From Christensenella sp. UBA7868 (GTDB lineage: Bacteria > Bacillota > Clostridia > Christensenellales > UBA1242), in assembly GCA_002501285.1 (NCBI GenBank), contig DLSG01000109.1, positions 1 through 12,634 on the forward strand: a stretch of DNA of 12,634 nucleotides, read 5' to 3'. Shown here piece by piece: positions 1 to 7,887 of the stretch. Made by a program: the position numbers and the translations under genes. The notes below the pieces were generated by a model. The model was given only the letters and a program-made list of their open reading frames with translations, did no database searches and was not told where the DNA came from. Numbering within the stretch: position 1 is the stretch's first letter; each line of letters begins with the position of its first letter.

Positions 1-20
1 TTTAGTTTAGTTTAGTTTAA
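1..20. repeat. TTTAG pentanucleotide tandem repeat
   Basis: Three exact TTTAG units are followed by a fourth, TTTAA. The array touches the window edge, so its true length is unknown. It contains stop codons and lies in non-coding DNA well upstream of the rpoB promoter. No function is evident; slipped-strand expansion is the simplest origin. Confidence 0.75.
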
Positions 21-162
21 ATATAACCAATTTGATTTAAAAATTAGCAGACTAAAAAAAAGTTTTAATTTAAAATGGTTTAATTGTAAGAGGGAAAGGG
101 TTATATATTATATATTTAATATTAATTATTATATAATAACATATATTTATAAGGCTGGCCGA
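21..162. other. AT-rich non-coding stretch upstream of rpoBC
   Basis: I see no gene here. The stretch is almost entirely A and T, apart from a purine run near 90-100 (AGAGGGAAAGGG) and a short GGCTGGCC at 153-160. A perfect 14-bp AT palindrome (TTATTATATAATAA) lies at 126-139, but palindromes of this length are easy to find by chance in such DNA. The purine run resembles a ribosome binding site, but no start codon follows at a suitable distance. Confidence 0.5.
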
Positions 163-194
163 TTTAAAAAAAAATTATTATTTTTTTAAAACGA
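163..194 (+). promoter_or_regulatory. UP-like A/T element of the rpoBC promoter
   Basis: An A9 tract, a mixed AT segment, a T7 tract and AAAA fill the region just upstream of the -35 box. In proximal UP elements the alpha-subunit C-terminal domains bind at this place. Positions 177-190 follow the W-W-T-W-T-T-T-T-n-n-n-A-A-A part of the known UP consensus, at nearly the expected distance from the -35 hexamer. The two tracts also form a 10-bp AT-only inverted repeat (163-172 with 181-190). I infer that the element boosts transcription, as in rRNA promoters. Confidence 0.5.
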
Positions 195-223
195 TTGACA
201 CCTTGAAATAAATGTGTTAATAT
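195..223 (+). promoter_or_regulatory. Housekeeping promoter of rpoB-rpoC
   Basis: A perfect -35 hexamer TTGACA (195-200) is separated by 17 bp from TAATAT (218-223). TGT directly before the -10 box makes it an extended -10 promoter. Transcription should start near 230, giving a ~100-nt leader before rpoB. The exact -10 register is slightly uncertain because TATATT and TATTAT overlap just downstream, but only the chosen register has the ideal 17-bp spacing. Confidence 0.8.
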
Positions 224-271
224 ATTATGAACTACAAGTAGTGATTTTTTGTCGCGGACTGAAAAGATTGA

Positions 272-313
272 ATGTTTTTAGGCGAAAGAATGAATTGCTT
301 AACTAAAATTTAA
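272..313 (+). other. Possible 13-codon leader ORF overlapping the rpoB RBS
   Basis: Within the rpoB leader, an ATG at 272 opens a 13-codon frame (M-F-L-G-E-R-M-N-C-L-T-K-I) that stops at TAA 311-313. The stop overlaps the rpoB Shine-Dalgarno sequence AAGGAG (312-317). A second in-frame ATG at 290 has a weak AGG seven bases upstream. Such an arrangement could couple leader translation to rpoB initiation. The ribosome binding signals are poor and an ORF this short can arise by chance, so this is a candidate only. Confidence 0.2.
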
Positions 314-328
314 GGAGTTAGAAATTTA

Positions 329-3300
329 ATGCTTGAAAAACCAAAAGTAAAAAAAGTAAACTATGGCAAAGCAACTAGATATAGTTTTGCCAAAGTAGAT
401 GAAGATGCACCACTACCTTATCTACTTCAAATTCAAAAAGACCCTTATAAAGAGTTTTTAACTAATGGTATCAAGGAGGTTTTGGAAGAAGTTTCTCCAA
501 TAGTTGACTATTCAGACAAAGCCGAATTGTATTTTTTAGAGCATAGAATAGAAGCACCAAAATATTCCGAAGACTACTGTCGTAAGAGTAGGCTTTCTTA
601 CACTATGCCATTAAAAGTTAAAGCACGTCTTGTTATTAAAGAAACTGGCGAAGTTATTGAACAAGAAGTTTATATGGGCGATATTCCTGTTATGAGTGAC
701 GAGGGATATTTTATCGCAAACGGCGTTGAAAAAGTTGTTATCAGCCAAATTGTTAAATCGCCATCTGTATATTTTTCTAGTGAGTTCGATAAAGCTGGAA
801 AACAAATTATTGAAGCAAATTTGTTTAGCCCAAGAGGAACAAGACTTTCAATTGAACTTGGAAACACAGAAACTTTAAAATTTATTATTAACGCATCAAG
901 CAAAGTTAGTGCAGGGGTATTTTTAAGGGCTTGCGGACTTTCAAAAGATGAAATTTGCAAAATTTTTGATAACAATCAACTAATTTTAAACACTCTTGAA
1001 AAAGAACCACAAGAAACTGAAGATGATTGCTTAATTGAAATTGCTAAAAAAACTCGTCCAGCAGAAGTTCCAAGTGCGGAAGCAACTAAACAATATTTAC
1101 ATGATACATTCTTTAGTAATTTATATTACAACTTTGCAAGAGTTGGAAGATATAAATATAACAAAAAATTAGGACTAGCAGGAAGAATTGCTGGCTTTGT
1201 ATCTGTTAATGATATTAAAGTTGGTGACGAAGTTTTAGTTGGTAAAGGTGAAGTGATTTCAAAAGAAGTTGCTTACAAAATTCAAGACAGCGGTATTAAC
1301 GAAGTTTATATTTACAATGAAGGTAAACCTCATAAAATTATCGGAAATGCTAGGGTTAAACTTTCAAATGTATTCCCATGCATTGAAGAAGATTTAGGTA
1401 TTAACGAACTTGTTTACTATCCTTTACTAAAACAAATTTTAGAAGATAACAAAACAAAAGAAAAACGCATGGCTGCTATTAAAGCAAATGCAAAAGAATT
1501 AATTACAACTCATTTAACACTTGAAGATTTAATTGCAACAATTAGTTATATTATTGATTTAACACAAGGTCTTGGAAAAGTTGATAATATTGACCATTTG
1601 GAAAACAGAAGAATTGCCACTGTTGGCGAATTAATGTGCAACGAATTTAGAAAAGGTGTTAATAAATTAAAAGACAATGTTCGTGAAAGTATGCAATCTC
1701 ACGACCTTGCAGAAATGACTCCAAACACTTTGGTCGCTGCAAGATTTGTAAATAAATATATTAAAGACTTTATTTCTTCAAGCCAATTATGTCAATTTGC
1801 AGAAGACTTTAACCCAGTTACAACATTAACTAACAAAAGAAGAATTTCAGCAGTTGGACCTGGCGGTATTAAGAAAGAAAGAGCTGGCGCAGAAGTTCGT
1901 GACGTACACTATTCTCATTATGGAAGAATTTGTGCTATTGAAACTCCAGAAGGAAATGGTATCGGACTTATTAACGGTTTAGCATCTTATGCAAAAGTTA
2001 ATGAATATGGTTTTATTGAAACTGGATATAGAAAAGTTGATAAAGAAACTGGTTGCGTTGGAAAAGAAATAACATATATGATGGCTGGTGAAGAAGAAAA
2101 ATACTTTATTTGCCAAGCGGTTGAACCAACTGACGAAAATGGAAAACTTTTAAACGATAAAGTTTTGTGTCGTAAAAAAGGTATCTTGTATGAATTGAAA
2201 CCTAATCAAGTAGATTATATGGATATTTCTCCACGTCAATTTATTTCAGCAATCACTTCACTTATTCCATTCCTAGAAAACGATGATACAGTTCGTGCTC
2301 TTACTGGTTCAAACATGCAACGTCAAGCAGTGCCTTTGCTACGTGCAGACAGCCCTATTGTTGCAACAGGTATTGAACATAAAATTGCTGTTGATAGCGG
2401 TGCTATGGTAATTTGCGGTGAAGACGGCGTAGTAAGTTATGTTGATGGTACAAAAGTTATTGTTAAACAAAATAATGGCGAAAGTCATGTTTATGAACTT
2501 AAAAAATTTAGAAAAACTAACAAAGAAACTTGTTATAACCAAAAACCAATTGTTAGACATGGCGACATTGTTAAAAAAGGTGATGTTCTAGCAGACGGGT
2601 TCTCAACTCAAAATGGCGAACTTGCACTTGGTAAAAATGTGACAATCGCATTTATGAACTGGGAAGGTTATAACTACGAAGATGCTATACTAATTAGTGA
2701 AAAACTTGTTAAAGAAGATACATTTACATCAATTGCATTAAAAGAAGAAGAATGCGCTTGTAGAAGTACTAAACTTGGTGATGAAGAAATTACAAGAGAT
2801 ATTCCAAACGTTTCAGAAGAAATGCTTCGTAACCTAGACGAAAACGGTATTGTTAGAGTTGGTGCAGAAGTTAGACCAGGTGACTACCTTGTTGGTAAAG
2901 TTACTCCAAAGGGCGAAACAGAACTAACTCCAGAAGAAAGACTACTTCGTGCAATCTTTGGTGAAAAAGCAAGAGAAGTTAGAGATAACAGTTTAAAAGT
3001 TCCTCATGGAAGTGGCGGTATTGTTGTTGATGTACAAGTATTCTCAAGAAAAAATAAAGATGAATTAGACCCAGGTGTTAATACTCTTGTTAAAGTTTTC
3101 ATTGCTAAAAAACGTAAAATTTCTGTTGGTGATAAAATGGCAGGACGTCACGGAAACAAAGGTGTTGTATCACGTGTTCTTCCAGAAGCAGATATGCCAT
3201 TTATGGCTAATGGTCAACCAGTTGACATTGTATTAAACCCACTAGGCGTTCCTTCTCGTATGAACATCGGACAGATTTTGGAAGTTCATCTAGGCCTAAT

Positions 3301-4021
3301 TGCTAAAACACTTGGCTGGAAAGTTGCAACTCCAAACTTTAATGGTGCTACTGAAAGAGATATTCAAGAAATGCTTGTTGAAAATAAATTGCCAGAAGAT
3401 GGTAAATTCCAACTTTATGATGGTAGAACTGGTGAACCTTTTGAAAATAAGGTTACAGTTGGAACCATGTATATGATTAAACTAGAACACATGAGTGAAA
3501 CAAAAATCCACGCAAGAAGTATTGGTAGTTACGCAATGGTAACTCGTCAACCTCTTGGCGGTAAAGCGATGTTCGGTGGTCAAAGATTTGGTGAAATGGA
3601 AGTTTGGGCATTAGAAGCATACGGGGCAAGTCATTTGCTTCAAGAAATGCTTACTGTTAAGTCCGACGACTATGTTGGAAGAACAAAAACTTATGAAGCA
3701 ATTGTTAAAGGTGAACCTATTCCTGAACCAGGAATTCCAGAAGGCTTTAAAGTTTTGGTTAAAGAACTTCAATCAATCGGTCTTGATGTTAAGATTTTAA
3801 CTGAAAATAACAAAGAAATTAATGTTAATGATATTGCTCCAAGTGACAATACAATGAGCGTTCAAAAGAATGTTGAAGAAGAATTAAAAGAACTTGACAT
3901 TGACGAAGATGTATTCAACTTAACAAACCTTGAAGAAGGCGAACAAAATGTAGATGAAACAGAAGCAGAAGATGAATTTGATGAAAATAGTTTATTTGAC
4001 GATTTTGATGACGAAGAATAA
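329..4021 (+). CDS. rpoB: DNA-directed RNA polymerase subunit beta
   Basis: This is the beta subunit of RNA polymerase, which forms one pincer of the DNA clamp and much of the RNA-DNA hybrid and rifamycin sites. The 1230 residues show the whole family from N- to C-terminus: V-K-S-P-S-V-Y-F in the lobe (about 142-149), the rifampicin region (483-513), E784-D785 near the secondary channel, and G-D-K-M-A-G-R-H-G-N-K-G with active-site lysines K936 and K944. The G-G-Q-R-F-G-E-M-E-V-W clamp segment follows, then a strongly acidic tail of about 45 residues. The ATG has AAGGAG 11 nt upstream. rpoC follows after 40 bp. Residues at several antibiotic-pocket positions are unusual: E492, N502, C488 and V509 (E. 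coli D516, H526, S512, L533), K135 (R143), A521 (F545) and N543-G544 (P567-N568). Identity is certain; drug phenotypes are inference. Confidence 0.99.
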   Translation: MLEKPKVKKVNYGKATRYSFAKVDEDAPLPYLLQIQKDPYKEFLTNGIKEVLEEVSPIVDYSDKAELYFLEHRIEAPKYSEDYCRKSRLSYTMPLKVKARLVIKETGEVIEQEVYMGDIPVMSDEGYFIANGVEKVVISQIVKSPSVYFSSEFDKAGKQIIEANLFSPRGTRLSIELGNTETLKFIINASSKVSAGVFLRACGLSKDEICKIFDNNQLILNTLEKEPQETEDDCLIEIAKKTRPAEVPSAEATKQYLHDTFFSNLYYNFARVGRYKYNKKLGLAGRIAGFVSVNDIKVGDEVLVGKGEVISKEVAYKIQDSGINEVYIYNEGKPHKIIGNARVKLSNVFPCIEEDLGINELVYYPLLKQILEDNKTKEKRMAAIKANAKELITTHLTLEDLIATISYIIDLTQGLGKVDNIDHLENRRIATVGELMCNEFRKGVNKLKDNVRESMQSHDLAEMTPNTLVAARFVNKYIKDFISSSQLCQFAEDFNPVTTLTNKRRISAVGPGGIKKERAGAEVRDVHYSHYGRICAIETPEGNGIGLINGLASYAKVNEYGFIETGYRKVDKETGCVGKEITYMMAGEEEKYFICQAVEPTDENGKLLNDKVLCRKKGILYELKPNQVDYMDISPRQFISAITSLIPFLENDDTVRALTGSNMQRQAVPLLRADSPIVATGIEHKIAVDSGAMVICGEDGVVSYVDGTKVIVKQNNGESHVYELKKFRKTNKETCYNQKPIVRHGDIVKKGDVLADGFSTQNGELALGKNVTIAFMNWEGYNYEDAILISEKLVKEDTFTSIALKEEECACRSTKLGDEEITRDIPNVSEEMLRNLDENGIVRVGAEVRPGDYLVGKVTPKGETELTPEERLLRAIFGEKAREVRDNSLKVPHGSGGIVVDVQVFSRKNKDELDPGVNTLVKVFIAKKRKISVGDKMAGRHGNKGVVSRVLPEADMPFMANGQPVDIVLNPLGVPSRMNIGQILEVHLGLIAKTLGWKVATPNFNGATERDIQEMLVENKLPEDGKFQLYDGRTGEPFENKVTVGTMYMIKLEHMSETKIHARSIGSYAMVTRQPLGGKAMFGGQRFGEMEVWALEAYGASHLLQEMLTVKSDDYVGRTKTYEAIVKGEPIPEPGIPEGFKVLVKELQSIGLDVKILTENNKEINVNDIAPSDNTMSVQKNVEEELKELDIDEDVFNLTNLEEGEQNVDETEAEDEFDENSLFDDFDDEE

Positions 4022-4061
4022 TCTACACCATATAAAAAATTAATTAAGAGGTAAAAAATAA

Positions 4062-7000
4062 ATGTTTGAATTAAGCAATTTTTATGCAATGAAAATTGGT
4101 CTAGCGTCTCCAGAAAAGATTAGAGAATGGTCTTATGGTGAAGTTACAAAAAGTGAAACAATAAATTACAGAACACAAAAACCTGAACGTGACGGACTTT
4201 TTTGTGAAAGAATTTTTGGACCTAGAAAAGACTATGAATGTCATTGCGGTAAATATAAAAGAATTCGCTATAAAGGCGTAATTTGTGATAAATGTGGTGT
4301 AGAAGTTACTGTTAGTTCGGTTAGAAGAGAAAGAATGGGTCATATTGAACTAGCAACACCAGTTTCTCACATTTGGTTTTTTAAAATAAATCCTTCAAAA
4401 ATTGGGCAATGCCTTGATATTAGCACAAAAAACTTGGAAGCAGTGCTATATTATGTTAATTACATTGTAATTGACCCAGGCAAAACTGATTTTGAAAAGA
4501 AACAAGTTATTAACGATAGAGAATATCGTGATGCTTTGGAAAGATTTGGTGCTGGAAGTTTTAAAGCAGGCATGGGTGCCGAAGCAATTAAAGAACTTTT
4601 AAAAGAAATCAATCTTGAAGAAGAATGTAGAGTTTTAAAAGCAGAAATGCAAAACTCTAAAGGTCAAAAAAGACTAAAAATTATTAAAAGATATGAAATT
4701 ATGGAAAGTTTCCTTGAAAGTGGAAACCGTCCAGAATGGATGATATTAGATTGCATTCCAGTTTTACCACCAGATTTAAGACCAATGGTTCAACTTGATG
4801 GCGGAAGGTTTGCATCAAACGATTTGAACGACTTATACAGAAGAGTTATAAATCGTAATTTAAGGCTTAAAAAACTTCTTGAAATAGGCGCTCCTGATGT
4901 TATTGTTCGTAACGAAAAGAGAATGCTTCAAGAAGCAGTTGATGCTTTATTTGATAACGGAAAACGTGGTAAACCAGTAACTGGTGGAAGCAAAAACCGT
5001 GAACTTAAATCTATCACTTCAAGTTTAAAAGGAAAACAAGGTCGTTTCCGTTTGAACTTGCTTGGTAAACGTGTAGATTATTCAGGTCGTGCCGTTATTA
5101 TTATCGGACCAGAATTAAAAATTTATCAATGTGGTCTTCCAAAACAAATGGCGTTAGAATTATTTAAACCATTTATTATGAAACGACTAATTGATATGAA
5201 TCAAACTTATAATATCAAAAGCGCTAAAAGAATGGTTGATCGTGAAAAACCAATTGTTTGGGACGTTTTAGATGAAGTTATTAAAGATCACCCAGTTTTA
5301 TTAAACCGTGCTCCAACACTTCACAAACTTTCAATTCAAGCGTTCGAACCAGTGCTTGTAGAAGGAAATGCTATTAAACTTCACCCATTAGTATGTGCGG
5401 GCTTCAACGCCGACTTCGATGGTGACCAAATGGCAGTTCACGTTCCACTAGGGGCAGAGGCTTGTGCAGAAGCAAGATTCTTAATGCTTGCATCAAACAA
5501 CATTGTAAAACCTAGTGATGGAAAACCTATTGTTACTCCTCAACAAGATATTGTTTTAGGAACATATTTCTTAACTATGTTAAATCCTAACGCAAAAGGA
5601 GCAAACAAAACATTTATTAGTGAAGACGAAGCAATTATGGCTTACAGTCTTGGCTATTTAAGCATTCAAGCACCAATTTTTGTAAGAAGATCTGGCGAAC
5701 TTGAAGGCAAAAAATATTCAAAATTAATTCCAACTTCAATTGGTAAAATTGTGCTTAATGCAGTTATTCCGCAAGATTTGGGATATGTTGATAGAACTGA
5801 TCCAGAACAATTTTTGGATTATGAAATCAATCAAAAAATTGTTAAAAATGCAGATGGCAGTGTTACTAAATCTAATTTCTTGGTTGGTAAAGACCAACTT
5901 GGGGATATTGTTGGAAAAGTTTACGCTAAACACGGAACTACTCCTACTGCAAGATTCCTTGATGATATTAAAGCACTTGGTTATAAATATTCAACATTAA
6001 GTGGTATTACCATGAACTTGTTTGATATGAATATCCCAGATGAAAGAAAAACAATTATTGATGAAACTCAAAAACTTGTTGACGAAAACGAAAAAATGTA
6101 TAATCGTGGTTTAGTTACTTTAAATGAAAAAGTTAATAAGAACATTGCATTATGGGAAAAAGCAACCGAGAGAATTTCTCTTGCTGTAAGACAAAATCTA
6201 GGCGAATTTAACCCATTAAACATTATTGCAACATCAAAAGCCCGTATGAACCCAGACCAGTTGAAACAAGTTTGTGGTATGCGTGGAATTTTGGCGGCCG
6301 TTGGTGGTGCTAAAATCGAAATCCCTATTAAATCTAACTATCGTTTAGGTCTTAAACCTTTCGAATATTTCATGAGTTCTCGTGGTGGACGTAAAGGTCT
6401 TGCCGACGTTGCGTTAAAAACAGCAGATGCTGGATATTTAACAAGAAAACTTGTTGATGTTTCTCAAAGCGTTATTGTAAACGAAGAAGATTGCTTTAAA
6501 GCAAATGGCGAAAAAATCAAAGGTGCTGTAGTTTCTGCAATTACAGTTGATGATACTTTGGTTGCAACATTAAAACAACGAATTGTTGGTCGTGTTGCAG
6601 TTAATGATATTGTAAATCCTAACACGCAAGAAGTTATTGTTAAATCTAATGAAATGATAACCGATAAGCAAGCAGATGAGATTGAAGCGTGCGGAATTAA
6701 AGCGGTTGAAATTAGAACTGTATTAACTTGTAGATGTAAAAATGGCGTTTGTGCTAAATGCTATGGTAAAGATATGAGTAGTTCAAAAATGATTGGCGTT
6801 GGTGAAGCCGTTGGTATTATTGCCGCTCAATCAGTTGGTGAACCAGGAACTCAGCTTACTATGAAAAACTTCCATACTGGTGGTGTTGCAACCGCTGTCG
6901 ATGTTACAAAAGGTTTACCTCGTGTTGAAGAATTGTTTGAAGCTAAAAAACCAAAAGGAATGGCTACTCTTTCAGAAGTTGCGGGTAAAGTAACTGTAAA

Positions 7001-7694
7001 CAAGGTTGATAAACTTGATGAAGTTGTTGTTCATTCAAATGATGGAGATGTTTCTTATCTTCTTCCTTATGGAAGCGTGTTAAAAGTTAAAACTGGCGAT
7101 AATGTTGTTCCAGGAACTCCATTAAGCGCTGGTTCAATCTATCCTAATGATATTTTAAGAACACAAGGCGTTAAAGCAGTACAAGATTATTTGATAAGCC
7201 AAATTTTATACGCTTATTCAAAAAGCAGTGTTGATATTAACACAAAACACTTGGAAGTTATTATTCGTCAAATGCTTAAAAAAGTTATGATAGAAGAACA
7301 AGGTGATACTCATTTCTTACCAAGTTCGTATGTTGACATTTTTGCTTATGAAGATGCAAACAACGAAATTTTGAAAGAAGGTAAAGTTCCAGCAAGTGCT
7401 AAAAGAACACTTCTAGGAATTACAAAAGCAGCATTAAATGCTGACAGTTTCTTGTCTGCTGCTTCCTTCCAAGAAACACCTATGGTATTAACAGAAGCCG
7501 CAATTAAAGGTAAAGTTGATACTCTTCAAGGCTTAAAAGAAAATGTTATCATCGGTAAATTAATTCCTGCTGGAACTGGTAACTATAATCATATAAATGT
7601 TTATCCAAAACTAAACAGTAGTTTAGAAGAACATTCAGATCTAGAAGATGTAGAAGAACAGTCTGACGCTGAAGATAATTCTAGCGAAGAATAA
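4062..7694 (+). CDS. rpoC: DNA-directed RNA polymerase subunit beta'
   Basis: This is the catalytic beta' subunit of RNA polymerase. In its 1210 residues I see the N-terminal zinc finger (C60, C62, C75, C78), the switch-2 region K-G-K-Q-G-R-F-R-L-N-L-L-G-K-R-V-D-Y (near 326-343), and the N-A-D-F-D-G-D-Q-M loop whose aspartates D451, D453 and D455 bind the catalytic magnesium. The bridge helix (about 767-792) and the second zinc site C-x-C-x6-C-x2-C (near 890) follow. The trigger loop carries H938, matching E. coli H936. The tail is acidic. AAGAGG lies 10 nt before the ATG, and the N-terminus aligns with the usual family start. Unusual points are V84 after the zinc finger, S-K-A-R-M (725-729) where S-G-A-R-G is usual, V783 in the bridge helix, and K935-N936 in the trigger loop. 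It is co-transcribed with rpoB and ends at a hairpin terminator. Confidence 0.99.
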   Translation: MFELSNFYAMKIGLASPEKIREWSYGEVTKSETINYRTQKPERDGLFCERIFGPRKDYECHCGKYKRIRYKGVICDKCGVEVTVSSVRRERMGHIELATPVSHIWFFKINPSKIGQCLDISTKNLEAVLYYVNYIVIDPGKTDFEKKQVINDREYRDALERFGAGSFKAGMGAEAIKELLKEINLEEECRVLKAEMQNSKGQKRLKIIKRYEIMESFLESGNRPEWMILDCIPVLPPDLRPMVQLDGGRFASNDLNDLYRRVINRNLRLKKLLEIGAPDVIVRNEKRMLQEAVDALFDNGKRGKPVTGGSKNRELKSITSSLKGKQGRFRLNLLGKRVDYSGRAVIIIGPELKIYQCGLPKQMALELFKPFIMKRLIDMNQTYNIKSAKRMVDREKPIVWDVLDEVIKDHPVLLNRAPTLHKLSIQAFEPVLVEGNAIKLHPLVCAGFNADFDGDQMAVHVPLGAEACAEARFLMLASNNIVKPSDGKPIVTPQQDIVLGTYFLTMLNPNAKGANKTFISEDEAIMAYSLGYLSIQAPIFVRRSGELEGKKYSKLIPTSIGKIVLNAVIPQDLGYVDRTDPEQFLDYEINQKIVKNADGSVTKSNFLVGKDQLGDIVGKVYAKHGTTPTARFLDDIKALGYKYSTLSGITMNLFDMNIPDERKTIIDETQKLVDENEKMYNRGLVTLNEKVNKNIALWEKATERISLAVRQNLGEFNPLNIIATSKARMNPDQLKQVCGMRGILAAVGGAKIEIPIKSNYRLGLKPFEYFMSSRGGRKGLADVALKTADAGYLTRKLVDVSQSVIVNEEDCFKANGEKIKGAVVSAITVDDTLVATLKQRIVGRVAVNDIVNPNTQEVIVKSNEMITDKQADEIEACGIKAVEIRTVLTCRCKNGVCAKCYGKDMSSSKMIGVGEAVGIIAAQSVGEPGTQLTMKNFHTGGVATAVDVTKGLPRVEELFEAKKPKGMATLSEVAGKVTVNKVDKLDEVVVHSNDGDVSYLLPYGSVLKVKTGDNVVPGTPLSAGSIYPNDILRTQGVKAVQDYLISQILYAYSKSSVDINTKHLEVIIRQMLKKVMIEEQGDTHFLPSSYVDIFAYEDANNEILKEGKVPASAKRTLLGITKAALNADSFLSAASFQETPMVLTEAAIKGKVDTLQGLKENVIIGKLIPAGTGNYNHINVYPKLNSSLEEHSDLEDVEEQSDAEDNSSEE

Positions 7695-7705
7695 TTAAAT
7701 AAATG

Positions 7706-7742
7706 AAAAAATCTTATTAATTAATTTTAATAAGATTTTTTT
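7706..7742 (+). terminator. Intrinsic terminator of the rpoBC operon
   Basis: A perfect 15-bp stem (7706-7720 with 7727-7741) encloses a 6-nt loop, beginning 11 nt after the rpoC stop codon. The stem starts with six A and ends with a T run that supplies the U-tract. It has few GC pairs but is long and flawless. Because of the A/T symmetry it could also stop opposing transcripts. Confidence 0.85.
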
Positions 7743-7835
7743 ATTAAAAAACTAAATTTTAATGATTTATTAATGTGTTATAAAATTAAATAAAATTTTT
7801 ATTGAATTTTTTGTTAAGAAATTTTGAAAAGGGTA

Positions 7836-7864
7836 TTTACAAAAATAAAAATTTGTGTTATTAT
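7836..7864 (+). promoter_or_regulatory. Promoter of the 152-aa gene
   Basis: TTTACA (7836-7841), a 17-bp spacer and TATTAT (7859-7864), preceded by TGT as an extended -10, predict a start near 7871. An overlapping perfect TATAAT (7862-7867) would need a 20-bp spacer. The layout closely copies the rpoB promoter. AAGGAG (7877-7882) sits 5 nt before the ATG at 7888, so the leader is only about 17 nt. Confidence 0.6.
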
Positions 7865-7887
7865 AATGGTAAATTTAAGGAGAATTT

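Noticed and set aside
126..139. A 14-bp perfect palindrome as a protein-binding site
   Set aside because: It is composed only of A and T in a nearly pure AT region, and no gene start or promoter lies next to it.
231..250. ACTACAAGTAGT hairpin plus T6 as a transcription attenuator before rpoB
   Set aside because: The stem is only 4 bp with a 4-nt loop, too weak to terminate, and no competing structure is evident.
611..975. Antisense ORFs inside rpoB, with similar ones inside rpoC
   Set aside because: They overlap highly conserved coding sequence, encode low-complexity Phe/Ser/Asn-rich peptides and lack initiation signals.
6375..6386. Arg at the bridge-helix position of E. coli H777 as a novelty
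   Set aside because: The S-S-R-G form is, as far as I know, common in clostridial RpoC, so it is a lineage marker only.
329..7694. Mycoplasma-type genetic code (TGA as Trp), suggested by the mollicute-like rifampicin region
   Set aside because: Conserved tryptophans use TGG, and no conserved Trp position is encoded by TGA in any gene here.
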